A stretch of DNA of 64,000 bases from Streptococcus sp. oral taxon 061 (lineage in GTDB: Bacteria > Bacillota > Bacilli > Lactobacillales > Streptococcaceae), in contig NZ_CP058258.1 in assembly GCF_013394695.1 (NCBI RefSeq), forward strand, positions 1,446,001 to 1,510,000, written 5' to 3'. The position numbers were made by a program, and so were the translations under genes. Below the pieces are notes generated by a model. That model was not told the DNA's origin. It did no database searches and saw only the letters and a list, made by a program, of their open reading frames with translations. Each line of letters starts with the position of its first letter. Positions within the stretch are counted from its first letter, which is position 1. Shown here in pieces: positions 56,483 to 64,000 of the stretch.

Positions 56483-57217
56483 TCAAGCCTGACTTTGCTC
56501 TACTTGATTTTCTTCATTCTTTTTCATGAGATAAATATCTCCAAAACTCTCTTTTTGAATCAAGAGAATTTCTTGGGTTTTAATCAACTCCAAGGTTGCT
56601 AAAAAGAGTGTAATGACCTCTTGTAAATCCTTGGTTTCTTTAAACAAATCCTGCAAACATAATTGTTGACCTTCAACCAAGGCTTCTCGAACGATGACCA
56701 TCATATCTTCAATCTTATACTCATCTCGTAAGATTGTTGTGTGACTTTTCGAGAATTCTTCCTTTTTCTTGGTCAGTAAGGTTGAAAAGGCTAAGAAAAG
56801 ATCAATCGTCGTCTTATCATGCACAAGTTCTGCATCCTCATAGATCAACTCTGTAGGTGCTTTTGAGTAATATTGAGCTCGTTCCTGGTGCTTCACTTCC
56901 AACTGCTCTCCCAAAAGTTTAAATTTACGGTATTCTTCAATCTGAGAAAGGAGATCCTGCTCTAGGTCATCCTCTAAATCCGTCACTTCTGCAACCTTGG
57001 GCAAGAGCTTGCGACTCTTAATCAGCATCAGTTGGCTAGCCATCACCATGTATTCGCCTGCAACTTCTAAACGCATGGCTTGTAATGTCGAGATATAGGC
57101 TAGATATTGCTCGATAACCTCTGTGATCGGCACATCATAGATATCCATCTGATACTTTGAAACCAAGTGTAGGAGCAAGTCCAAAGGCCCTTCAAAATCT
57201 TTTAATTTAATATCCAT
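56483..57217 (-). CDS. scpA: Segregation and condensation protein A
   Basis: ScpA is the kleisin that bridges SMC heads. The 244 residues start with the SMC-neck-binding region ([29 protein letters not shown], spread over 3-31) and include [18 protein letters not shown] and a C-terminal winged helix ([19 protein letters not shown]). The start overlaps the end of the XerD-like gene by 1 nt. Confidence 0.96.
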   Translation of the reverse strand: MDIKLKDFEGPLDLLLHLVSKYQMDIYDVPITEVIEQYLAYISTLQAMRLEVAGEYMVMASQLMLIKSRKLLPKVAEVTDLEDDLEQDLLSQIEEYRKFKLLGEQLEVKHQERAQYYSKAPTELIYEDAELVHDKTTIDLFLAFSTLLTKKKEEFSKSHTTILRDEYKIEDMMVIVREALVEGQQLCLQDLFKETKDLQEVITLFLATLELIKTQEILLIQKESFGDIYLMKKNEENQVEQSQA

Positions 57218-57951
57218 TATCTATATTTTTCTAAGGTCATGACTGTCTTTAATCCTAATTTTTTAGCGATTTCGTACAAGTCAACCTTTTCTTCGATTTG
57301 TCTTAATATAAACTGTTCTCTCAATCCTTGGGCAGATAAATCTGAAAGACCTTTTTCCTTTAAAAAAGCTTCCAACTGACGAAAGGCCCATTGACGGGAG
57401 TACGGTTTCCCAGCTTTTTCAAAGAGATAGGTCTGCCCCATCAAGGGCTCTAACTCTGCAAGCAAATTTTGGGGAAGGCTCAAGATTCTTTGTTGAGAAG
57501 CTTTATTGACTCTCAAAACTTGAAAATCTAGGTTCACATCCCCTGTTTTTAAGGCTAGGATTTCACTCGGCAAGAGGCCCAACTCTACTATTAACAAGGC
57601 TAGTAAGCGTCCTTCTGGATAAGCACTTTCTTGCCAGAAAGAACTGAGGTCTAAAAGTTCCGACTTCCCTGGCTTTTTCTCAGCCTGTTTGGGTAATTCC
57701 AAACGGTAAAAGGTCCCAATCTTCCCTTTTTGGTACAAAAAGAAGAGAAATTGATTGCAAGCAGAAACTTTCCGCTTTTGGGCACTCATTTTAAAATTTG
57801 ATAATTGAGCTTGGTAGATTTTTAAACTTGTCTCAGAGATTCGTTCTCCAATAAGATCTAAAAACTGCTCCAAGTCATACTTATAAGACTGTTTAGAATT
57901 ACTAGATAGATTTTGCTTTTCTTCTAAAAATACTGAAATCCATTCTCTCAT
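57217..57951 (-). CDS. XerD-like tyrosine recombinase homologue lacking catalytic residues
   Basis: A 244-residue protein with the tyrosine-recombinase fold: an N-terminal SAM-like DNA-binding domain ([17 protein letters not shown]) and a catalytic-type domain. The usual residues are largely gone: the first Arg (GLRxSE) is L127 in GLLPSE; the HxLRH motif reads QGLRE (Q208, R211, E212); the late His (LGH) is L234. Only the terminal Tyr (EKYR, Y243) and R211 remain. This is the streptococcal XerD-like protein, distinct from XerS, and is unlikely to cut DNA. It is conserved inside the scpA operon, overlapping scpA by 1 nt and the CBS gene by 4 nt. Confidence 0.9.
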   Translation of the reverse strand: MREWISVFLEEKQNLSSNSKQSYKYDLEQFLDLIGERISETSLKIYQAQLSNFKMSAQKRKVSACNQFLFFLYQKGKIGTFYRLELPKQAEKKPGKSELLDLSSFWQESAYPEGRLLALLIVELGLLPSEILALKTGDVNLDFQVLRVNKASQQRILSLPQNLLAELEPLMGQTYLFEKAGKPYSRQWAFRQLEAFLKEKGLSDLSAQGLREQFILRQIEEKVDLYEIAKKLGLKTVMTLEKYR

Positions 57952-58409
57952 TTGCTTCGAATCTCATATTCCTTACTAAAATCATGCAGAAGGGCATTGA
58001 CAGCCTTAAGGATTGATTTCCGTGTAATAATCCCTTGGAAAATTCCATCCTTATCAACGACTGGTAGGAAAGATTCATCCACTAACTTATGTAAAACATC
58101 TGTCAATGTATAATCTGGATCTACCACTGCAACGTCCTTCTTGGCCATGTGTACGATATCCGTATCTGCCATAGCTTCTTGACTCAATCCCTGCTCCATC
58201 TGGTAGGCAAGGATATCTCTAAGACCAATAGTTCCGACGAATTTTTTCTCATCAGTCACGACTGGCACTCTGGTATAGGTCATCTGGCTAAGGAGGAGAA
58301 TTGCATGATCTGCATTGTGAGTATCAATGAGCACAGCCAAATTTTCAGCAGGAGTTAAAAAGGTTTCCTCTTGCTCCAGTAAAAACTGTTCAAACTCTTT
58401 GGCAATCAT
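57948..58409 (-). CDS. CBS-domain protein (CbpB/DarB-like)
   Basis: A 153-residue protein made of two CBS domains (about 18-75 and 80-145): MTYTRVPVVTDEKKFVGTIG and DYTLTDVLHKLVDESFLPVVDKDGIFQGIITRKSIL (spread). Stand-alone two-CBS proteins of this length in Firmicutes (CbpB in Listeria, DarB in Bacillus) bind c-di-AMP, but the ligand here is an inference. It overlaps the xerD-like and phosphodiesterase genes by 4 nt each. Confidence 0.85.
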   Translation of the reverse strand: MIAKEFEQFLLEQEETFLTPAENLAVLIDTHNADHAILLLSQMTYTRVPVVTDEKKFVGTIGLRDILAYQMEQGLSQEAMADTDIVHMAKKDVAVVDPDYTLTDVLHKLVDESFLPVVDKDGIFQGIITRKSILKAVNALLHDFSKEYEIRSK

Positions 58410-58927
58410 CGAGCAAACTCCTTGGATAAGCCTGGATAGACCTCATGGTTCCGTGTCAAAAAGTCCACTTTAAAGTAGCTATCATCAATCTCTACACGGG
58501 CATAGAGACATTCTCTGATGGTCCCACGTGGTTGACTAATAGAACCAGGATTTAGGAAAAGGGTCTTCCCTTCCATCCAAGCATTTGGAACATGCAAGTG
58601 CCCATAAAGACAGATATCTGCATCTTCCTCTTGAGCCCAAAAATCAAGCTTTTGGAAATTGAAGTTAATATCAAACAAATGTCCATGAGTCTGGATAATC
58701 TTGGTAGGACCCAGTTGAGTCACCAAACGTTCTGGATAGTCTGAATAAAAGTCCATGTTTCCTCTGACTACTTGGATTCCTTCCCAGAGGGGTGAGTCTG
58801 GGCGAAGTTCCGAGTCACCATCATGAAAAATGGCATCAACTTTCCCCAGATAGCGGTCACGGATTTCTTCTACAATTAAGCTATCTCCGTGGGAGTCACT
58901 CATTACAATGATGGTTTGCTTTGCCAT
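58406..58927 (-). CDS. YfcE-type metallophosphodiesterase
   Basis: A 173-residue minimal phosphodiesterase of the MJ0936/YfcE family: [17 protein letters not shown] (DxH), IFHDGDSE (GD), VVRGNMDFY (GN), IQTHGHLFD and LYGHLHVP (GHxH). YfcE cleaves phosphodiester bonds in vitro with Mn; physiological substrate unknown. It overlaps the CBS gene by 4 nt and rdgB by 25 nt. Confidence 0.9.
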   Translation of the reverse strand: MAKQTIIVMSDSHGDSLIVEEIRDRYLGKVDAIFHDGDSELRPDSPLWEGIQVVRGNMDFYSDYPERLVTQLGPTKIIQTHGHLFDINFNFQKLDFWAQEEDADICLYGHLHVPNAWMEGKTLFLNPGSISQPRGTIRECLYARVEIDDSYFKVDFLTRNHEVYPGLSKEFAR

Positions 58928-59874
58928 GATGGAAATACCTCCAAAAGTTTCTTAACGGCTAAGGCACGGTGGGATTGACTATTTTTTTCTTCGAGGGTTA
59001 ATTCAGCTGATGATTTACCAGTTTCTCCTACTAAGAAGAGTGGATCATAACCAAAACCATTTTCACCCTTAGGTTCAAAGTTAATGTAGCCTGGCCAGTC
59101 AGCTTCGACAACCAAGCTTTCCTTACCTGGGCTAGCTACGACCAGGGTTGTATGGAATTGAGCTGAACGGTCCTTTAGTTCAAAGACCATAGCTAATTCG
59201 TGCAAGAGTTTAGCATTATTTTCCTGGTCAGTGGCTCCCACTCCTGCGAAGCGAGCTGACCAGACACCTGGTAGGCCACCAAGCACATCGACTTTAAGAC
59301 CAGAATCATCTGCTAGAACCATCTTTCCTGTTAATTTAGAAATAGTTTCAGCCTTGAGGCGAGCATTTTCTTCAAAGGTCATACCTGTTTCTGCTACTTC
59401 AGGTAGGTCTGGATAATCATTTAGATTTTCTACGTCATAGCCTAGTTTGTCAAAGATAGCTCGAAATTCCTTGGTCTTGCCCTCGTTACGAGTTGCAATC
59501 AACAAGGTTTCTCTGACTTTATTTGTCTCGAAAAAGTCTTGAACATTGACTCCTTCTTTAGGCAATTCTACATGCAGAAGTTGTCCATTTTCAACTAAGA
59601 GCAAGGCACCCTGACGTTGAATAACTTCTAAGTTTCGGTCCGCTTCTTGGTTGAGAATATCTACCACAAAAGAGAGTAAGCGGTAGGCTGAACCATATCG
59701 TAAAACGGTAACTGAAAGCGGAAACCCTCGCTCCTCATCTCGAAAGATTTTGGCCAAATCAAATAGCGGAAACTCTAACTCATCATCCGTCAAAGTCCGA
59801 ATGCCACCAAAAACACTGTAGGATCCAACATACCAGTCTTGGTCATCCTTGTATTCATAAATTTTGTTTGTCAT
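58903..59874 (-). CDS. rdgB: Non-canonical purine NTP pyrophosphatase with N-terminal extension
   Basis: RdgB/HAM1 removes ITP and XTP from the nucleotide pool. The 323-residue protein has the catalytic domain from about residue 125 ([55 protein letters not shown] spread over the centre, [11 protein letters not shown]). The first ~125 residues are an extension absent in other bacteria but shared by streptococci; its role is unknown. I start at [10 protein letters not shown]: its ATG forms an ATGA overlap with the murI stop and pneumococcal RdgB begins the same way; a start 13 codons earlier is less likely. Confidence 0.94.
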   Translation of the reverse strand: MTNKIYEYKDDQDWYVGSYSVFGGIRTLTDDELEFPLFDLAKIFRDEERGFPLSVTVLRYGSAYRLLSFVVDILNQEADRNLEVIQRQGALLLVENGQLLHVELPKEGVNVQDFFETNKVRETLLIATRNEGKTKEFRAIFDKLGYDVENLNDYPDLPEVAETGMTFEENARLKAETISKLTGKMVLADDSGLKVDVLGGLPGVWSARFAGVGATDQENNAKLLHELAMVFELKDRSAQFHTTLVVASPGKESLVVEADWPGYINFEPKGENGFGYDPLFLVGETGKSSAELTLEEKNSQSHRALAVKKLLEVFPSWQSKPSL

Positions 59875-60665
59875 AATGTTACATGCTCCACATGAATATC
59901 TCTTTCCAGCCATTCTGCTCCGATTTGAGCAAAACTTTGGCTATTTGCAGTTGTGTAAAAACGGTGTTGAAGTGGTGCCGCATCTCGACTACGATTAATC
60001 TCAAAATAATTGAGTAGGACCGAGATATCGCGAACACACTCCGCTCCACTATCGATTAGTTGTACCTTAGGGCCCATGACATTTTGGATGATAGGTCTGA
60101 GGAGCGGATAATGAGTACAACCTAAAATCAAGCTATCCACTTTTCCAACCAAAGGACGTAGGGTTTCGTATACGACTTTCTTGGTCACACTGGTCGATAG
60201 AGCACCTGACTCGACCAAAGGAGCAAATTTGGGGCAAGCCAGACTTTCAACCTGCAAATCTGGATCCAAGTCATGAATCTTTTGACGATAGATATCTGAT
60301 TGTACGGTCATCGGTGTTCCAATCACTCCGATTTTCCCACCCTGACTTGCTTTGATAGCTGCTGAAGCACCAGGCAAAATCACTCCAAGAACAGGAATAT
60401 CAAGTTTGGATTTGATTTCTTCCCAGACGACTGCTGTTGCTGTATTACAAGCAATGACAATCATCTTGACATCCTTGGTCAAAAGAAAGTTGACCAACTG
60501 CCAAGTATATTCACGAATTTGCTCAGCAGGACGAGGGCCATATGGCGCCCGTGCCGAATCTCCAATATAGACGATTTCTTCATGAGGAAGCTGACGCATG
60601 AGCTCACGCACAACAGTCAAGCCCCCAACACCAGAGTCCAAAAAACCGATTGGTCGATTATCCAT
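59871..60665 (-). CDS. murI: Glutamate racemase
   Basis: MurI makes D-glutamate for peptidoglycan. The 264 residues include [17 protein letters not shown] (6-22), [23 protein letters not shown] with the first catalytic Cys and [13 protein letters not shown] with the second. It is the first gene of a tightly packed operon (murI-rdgB-yfcE-CBS-xerDlike-scpA-scpB-rluB-yidD); overlap with rdgB is 4 nt after start correction. Confidence 0.96.
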   Translation of the reverse strand: MDNRPIGFLDSGVGGLTVVRELMRQLPHEEIVYIGDSARAPYGPRPAEQIREYTWQLVNFLLTKDVKMIVIACNTATAVVWEEIKSKLDIPVLGVILPGASAAIKASQGGKIGVIGTPMTVQSDIYRQKIHDLDPDLQVESLACPKFAPLVESGALSTSVTKKVVYETLRPLVGKVDSLILGCTHYPLLRPIIQNVMGPKVQLIDSGAECVRDISVLLNYFEINRSRDAAPLQHRFYTTANSQSFAQIGAEWLERDIHVEHVTL

Positions 60666-60839
60666 ATAGTCTTCTTTCTAGTCTTATTATTCTGATTGAT
60701 AGTTCATTATCATTACATTTCTTACTGAAATTTCCGACCGACTGATTCGTCATCAGTTGTCTCCAACTTAATCATAATCAAATATCAATAGAATGCAAGG
60801 AAAAAGTCTTAGTTCTAAATATCAGTTGAACATAGTGAG

Positions 60840-60865
60840 AAGTCTGGAACTTTCATCCCAGACTT
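60840..60865 (-). terminator. Hairpin after yneF
   Basis: AAGTCTGG/CCAGACTT, 8-bp stem with a 10-nt loop, 7 nt after the yneF stop. The T-run is better on the plus strand, so termination on the minus strand is uncertain. I see nothing else in the 207 bp up to murI except unassigned promoter sequence. Confidence 0.5.
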
Positions 60866-60872
60866 TTCCTAT

Positions 60873-61118
60873 TTATTTCTTTTTATTGTTAGCGAGGGCT
60901 GCTTTTTGTTGGCGAATGATTTGGTGGTACACTTGTTGTACCTTAGCTTCGCTTGGTTTTTGACCATTTGCACTCAACAGAGTACGAACTGCTTCTGCAT
61001 TCAAACGTGGGTTATCAGCAAATTCTTTTTCGATTTGCTTGCGCACCAAGTACATTCCTCCAAGTGCTCCACCAAGAAAAGCTAAAACAATCAAGACAAT
61101 TGCTAAAATAAGGTCCAT
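60873..61118 (-). CDS. yneF: UPF0154 membrane protein (YneF)
   Basis: An 81-residue protein with one N-terminal membrane helix ([23 protein letters not shown]) and a basic soluble tail ([38 protein letters not shown] spread over 27-64). This is the UPF0154/YneF family of Firmicutes, of unknown function. SD AGGAG precedes the ATG. Single gene, conserved next to murI in streptococci. Confidence 0.9.
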   Translation of the reverse strand: MDLILAIVLIVLAFLGGALGGMYLVRKQIEKEFADNPRLNAEAVRTLLSANGQKPSEAKVQQVYHQIIRQQKAALANNKKK

Positions 61119-61309
61119 AATATTTCTCCTGTTTCTTTTTGAATCTTCTATATTATACCATAAAGTCCCACGCCTGACTAGTTTGATTTACGCTTCCAAA
61201 AGGGTAGGGCATTACTCAAATTCTTTTTCTACTCTAATCTTTTTTAATTCAATAAAATAAAAAAAAGAACTAAAATTTGGTAAAATAATTCAGTTTTTCC
61301 GAAAAAACC

Positions 61310-61338
61310 TTGCAATGGTTGGATTTATTTGCTATATT
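61310..61338 (+). promoter_or_regulatory. Promoter of the GH95 fucosidase gene
   Basis: TTGCAA (61310-61315) and TATATT (61333-61338) with 17-bp spacing and a TGC extension of the -10. The 313-bp gap 61119-61431 contains this promoter and the cre site; I see no gene in it. Confidence 0.7.
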
Positions 61339-61397
61339 AAGATTATACAAATCAAAGGAAACATCTTTCTGCAAGGCTTATTTTTTTTACCAAAAAA

Positions 61398-61411
61398 TGT
61401 ATGCGCTTACA
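61398..61411 (+). promoter_or_regulatory. cre site before the GH95 gene
   Basis: TGTATGCGCTTACA: one mismatch to TGWAANCGNTNWCA when read on the minus strand. It lies about 20 nt before the start codon and about 60 nt after the -10, a roadblock position for CcpA. Confidence 0.72.
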
Positions 61412-61431
61412 GATTTGAGAAAGGAGTTTTT

Positions 61432-64000
61432 ATGGAGAAGAGCTATTGGGAAAAATCCTGTAAGTATAGTATCCGAAAGTTGACCGTTGGAACTGCTTCT
61501 GTTCTACTGGGAGCTGTTTTTCTAGCAACACAGAATGTAGCTGCTGATAGCCTCGAAGTGAAGGACAATCAAACGAATGTTAGTGAGACGACGGTTAAAG
61601 TAGATGTCAAAGTAGAGGAACCAAGTCAAGCAAAGACGGAGAATCAGCCAAGCACAGACACTCATCCTTCTACTGAATTAGCTGACAAAGAGGTAAAACC
61701 TGAAAAGGAATTACCTCAAACACATCATCAATCAGAGACTAACGCTGTAGTTGAACCTTCTGAAAATAAGGAGAGTGAAAAGCCCGAACTTCCTATGACT
61801 AAGCAAGAAAACTATCAACTTCATTACGACCAACCAACTGCTCCTTCTTATGACGGCTGGGAAAAACAAGCCTTGCCTGTCGGAAACGGTGAAATGGGGG
61901 CTAAGGTTTTTGGATTAATCGGTGAAGAAAGAATCCAATACAATGAAAAAACTCTCTGGTCTGGTGGGCCACAACCTGATAGCACTGACTACAATGGAGG
62001 GAACTATCAGGACCGCTATAAGGTTTTGGCAGAAATTCGTAAAGCCTTGGAAGAAGGAAACCGCCAAAAAGCCAAACAATTGGCAGAGCGCAACCTAGTG
62101 GGTCCAAACAATGCTCAGTATGGTCGTTACCTATCTTTTGGTGATATCTTCATGGTCTTTAACAACCAAAAGAAAGGCTTGGAGAACGTTACCGACTATC
62201 GTCGTGGCTTAGATATTTCTGAAGCTATCACAACTACCTCTTATACTCAAGATGGGACAAGTTTCAAACGAGAAACCTTCTCTAGTTATCCAGATGACGT
62301 CACTGTTACCCATTTGACTAAAAAGGGAGATAAGACGCTTGATTTTACACTTTTGAATAGCTTGACTGAAGATTTGATTGCTAATGGAGATTATTCTTGG
62401 GAGAATTCTAAATACAAACAAGGGACTGTTAGCGTTGATTCTAATGGTATTTTACTCAAGGGAACTGTCAAAGACAACGGTCTTAAATTTGCCTCTTATC
62501 TTGGTATCAAAACAGACGGACAAGTCACTGCTCAAGATGGTTATTTGACAGTTACAGGAGCAAGTTATGCAACACTGCTACTCAGCGCCAAGACTAATTT
62601 TGCTCAAAATCCGAAAACCAACTACCGCAAGGATATTGATGTAGAAAAGACTGTCAAATCTATCGTAGAAGCTGCCAAAGCCAAAAACTATGAGACTCTG
62701 AAAAATGACCACATCAAGGATTACCAAAGTCTTTTCAATCGTGTTCAACTAAACCTCGGCGGTAGCAAGTCTAATCAAACTACAAAAGAAGCTCTTCAAA
62801 CCTATAATCCAACAAAAGGACAAAAACTAGAAGAACTCTTCTTCCAATACGGACGTTATCTACTCATCAGTTCTTCTCGTGACCGGACAGATGCCCTTCC
62901 TGCCAACTTGCAAGGAGTCTGGAATGCTGTAGACAATCCACCTTGGAATTCTGACTACCACCTCAATGTCAACCTACAAATGAACTACTGGCCTGCCTAC
63001 ATGAACAATCTTGCAGAAACGGCTAAGCCAATGATCAATTATATCGATGATATGCGTTACTATGGCCGTATCGCTGCTAAAGAATATGCAGGTATCGAGT
63101 CCAAAGAAGGTCAAGAAAACGGTTGGCTGGTTCATACCCAGGCGACACCATTTGGCTGGACTACTCCTGGTTGGAACTACTATTGGGGTTGGTCTCCAGC
63201 TGCCAATGCTTGGATGATGCAGAACGTCTATGACTACTACAAATTCACCAAGGATGAAACTTATCTCAAAGAAAAGATTTATCCAATGCTCAAGGAAACA
63301 GCTAAGTTCTGGAACTCCTTCTTGCACTACGACAAGGCCAGTGACCGTTGGGTTTCTTCTCCATCTTACTCGCCAGAGCACGGAACTATCACGATTGGGA
63401 ATACCTTTGACCAATCTCTAGTTTGGCAGTTATTCCATGATTATATGGAAGCAGCCAATCATCTCAATGTCGACCAAGATTTGGTGACAGAAGTGAAGGC
63501 TAAATTTGACAAGCTCAAACCACTTCATATCAACCAAGATGGCCGAATCAAGGAATGGTACGAAGAAGACAGTCCTCAATTCACTAATGAAGGAATTGAA
63601 AACCATCACCGTCACGTTTCTCATCTGGTTGGGCTCTTCCCAGGAACCTTATTTGGCAAAGATCAGCCTGAATATCTGGAAGCAGCACGCGCAACCCTAA
63701 ACCATCGTGGAGATGGTGGTACCGGTTGGTCTAAGGCTAATAAAATCAACCTCTGGGCTCGTCTCCTAGATGGAAATCGTGCCCATCGTTTGCTGGCAGA
63801 ACAACTCAGATCCTCAACTCTAGAAAACCTCTGGGATACGCACGCGCCTTTCCAAATTGATGGGAACTTTGGTGCAACCAGCGGTATGGCAGAAATGCTC
63901 CTTCAATCTCACACAGGCTACATTGCCCCATTACCAGCCCTTCCAGATGCATGGAAAGATGGTCAAGTCTCAGGTCTAGTAGCTCGTGGTAACTTTGAAG
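61432..64000 (+). CDS. Surface alpha-fucosidase, GH95 (partial, C-terminus beyond right edge)
   Basis: An 856-residue open frame without a stop. It opens with a YSIRK signal peptide ([19 protein letters not shown], about 11-29; cleavage near VAA-DS, 38), then a Glu/Thr/Pro-rich linker to about 125, then the GH95 domain: [22 protein letters not shown] at its start, [10 protein letters not shown] (N512, N514), SPSYSPEH (E649) and DGNFGATSG (D810), which correspond to the Asn pair, acid Glu and Asp of Bifidobacterium AfcA. It should remove fucose from host glycans. The C-terminus, and with it any LPxTG motif, is not in the window. SD AAAGGAG precedes the ATG. Confidence 0.93.
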   Translation, partial: MEKSYWEKSCKYSIRKLTVGTASVLLGAVFLATQNVAADSLEVKDNQTNVSETTVKVDVKVEEPSQAKTENQPSTDTHPSTELADKEVKPEKELPQTHHQSETNAVVEPSENKESEKPELPMTKQENYQLHYDQPTAPSYDGWEKQALPVGNGEMGAKVFGLIGEERIQYNEKTLWSGGPQPDSTDYNGGNYQDRYKVLAEIRKALEEGNRQKAKQLAERNLVGPNNAQYGRYLSFGDIFMVFNNQKKGLENVTDYRRGLDISEAITTTSYTQDGTSFKRETFSSYPDDVTVTHLTKKGDKTLDFTLLNSLTEDLIANGDYSWENSKYKQGTVSVDSNGILLKGTVKDNGLKFASYLGIKTDGQVTAQDGYLTVTGASYATLLLSAKTNFAQNPKTNYRKDIDVEKTVKSIVEAAKAKNYETLKNDHIKDYQSLFNRVQLNLGGSKSNQTTKEALQTYNPTKGQKLEELFFQYGRYLLISSSRDRTDALPANLQGVWNAVDNPPWNSDYHLNVNLQMNYWPAYMNNLAETAKPMINYIDDMRYYGRIAAKEYAGIESKEGQENGWLVHTQATPFGWTTPGWNYYWGWSPAANAWMMQNVYDYYKFTKDETYLKEKIYPMLKETAKFWNSFLHYDKASDRWVSSPSYSPEHGTITIGNTFDQSLVWQLFHDYMEAANHLNVDQDLVTEVKAKFDKLKPLHINQDGRIKEWYEEDSPQFTNEGIENHHRHVSHLVGLFPGTLFGKDQPEYLEAARATLNHRGDGGTGWSKANKINLWARLLDGNRAHRLLAEQLRSSTLENLWDTHAPFQIDGNFGATSGMAEMLLQSHTGYIAPLPALPDAWKDGQVSGLVARGNFE

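Noticed and set aside
62974-63624. Minus-strand frames across the GH95 gene
   Set aside because: They oppose a clear GH95 coding frame carrying all catalytic motifs.

Overview
The window is a low-GC Firmicute chromosome and almost certainly a Streptococcus of the mitis group that is not S. pneumoniae itself. Grounds: close protein resemblance to pneumococcal InfB, CcrZ, GlnR, PBP2X, RNase J2, SulD (FolB-FolK) and EndoD; YSIRK-type signal peptides; CIRCE, GlnR and cre operators of streptococcal type; and gene clusters known from pneumococcus (rsmH-ftsL-pbp2X-mraY, folP-folC-folE-folBK, rluB-scpB-scpA-xerD-like-CBS-yfcE-rdgB-murI). The blp bacteriocin block and the hsd (ivr) restriction block, which I remember lying between ecsB and ccrZ and between glnA and hrcA in pneumococcus, are not present here. 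Most genes lie on the minus strand.

Layout. 1-5045: translation/transcription operon rimP-nusA-rnpM-ylxQ-infB (infB runs off the left edge). 5051-8302: trmB-ccrZ and the Ecs ABC transporter, divergent from hit and two small membrane proteins (8370-9804). 9881-16002: heat-shock region hrcA-grpE-dnaK and dnaJ with two CIRCE operators, a DJ-1/PfpI gene, a 114-bp tandem repeat and a separate 114-bp palindromic element. 16027-19918: a PadR-DUF2812 operon, glnRA with its operator, and a FUSC-like membrane protein. 20049-27233: division/wall cluster (rsmH, ftsL, pbp2X, mraY), uvrC and a membrane-anchored matrixin-like protease. 27338-38884: esterase, RNase J2, LysM-CHAP hydrolase, recJ, Rrf2 regulator, phosphoesterase, UspA, a HAD-MazG fusion, asparaginase and ccpA. 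39088-46573: DUF960, a DUF308 membrane protein with a probable papain-like tail, the folate operon, pgk and a CPBP-like membrane protein. 46683-54832: a very large surface EndoD, a Na/Pi transporter, a bacteriocin-immunity-like protein and pepA. 54953-61118: a tightly overlapping chromosome-segregation/cell-wall operon from murI to yidD. 61432-end: a surface GH95 alpha-fucosidase, cut by the right edge.

How it fits together. Most of the window is housekeeping: ribosome assembly, protein folding, nitrogen control, peptidoglycan synthesis, folate synthesis and chromosome condensation. The accessory flavour comes from two YSIRK surface glycosidases (EndoD on N-glycan cores, GH95 on fucosylated host glycans). 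Both have cre-like CcpA sites just before their start codons, and ccpA itself is in the window, which suggests host-glycan foraging under catabolite control. The least explained items are the in-frame 114-bp tandem repeat upstream of dnaJ, the 114-bp palindromic element between grpE and dnaK, and the DUF308/papain-like membrane protein attached to the folate operon.
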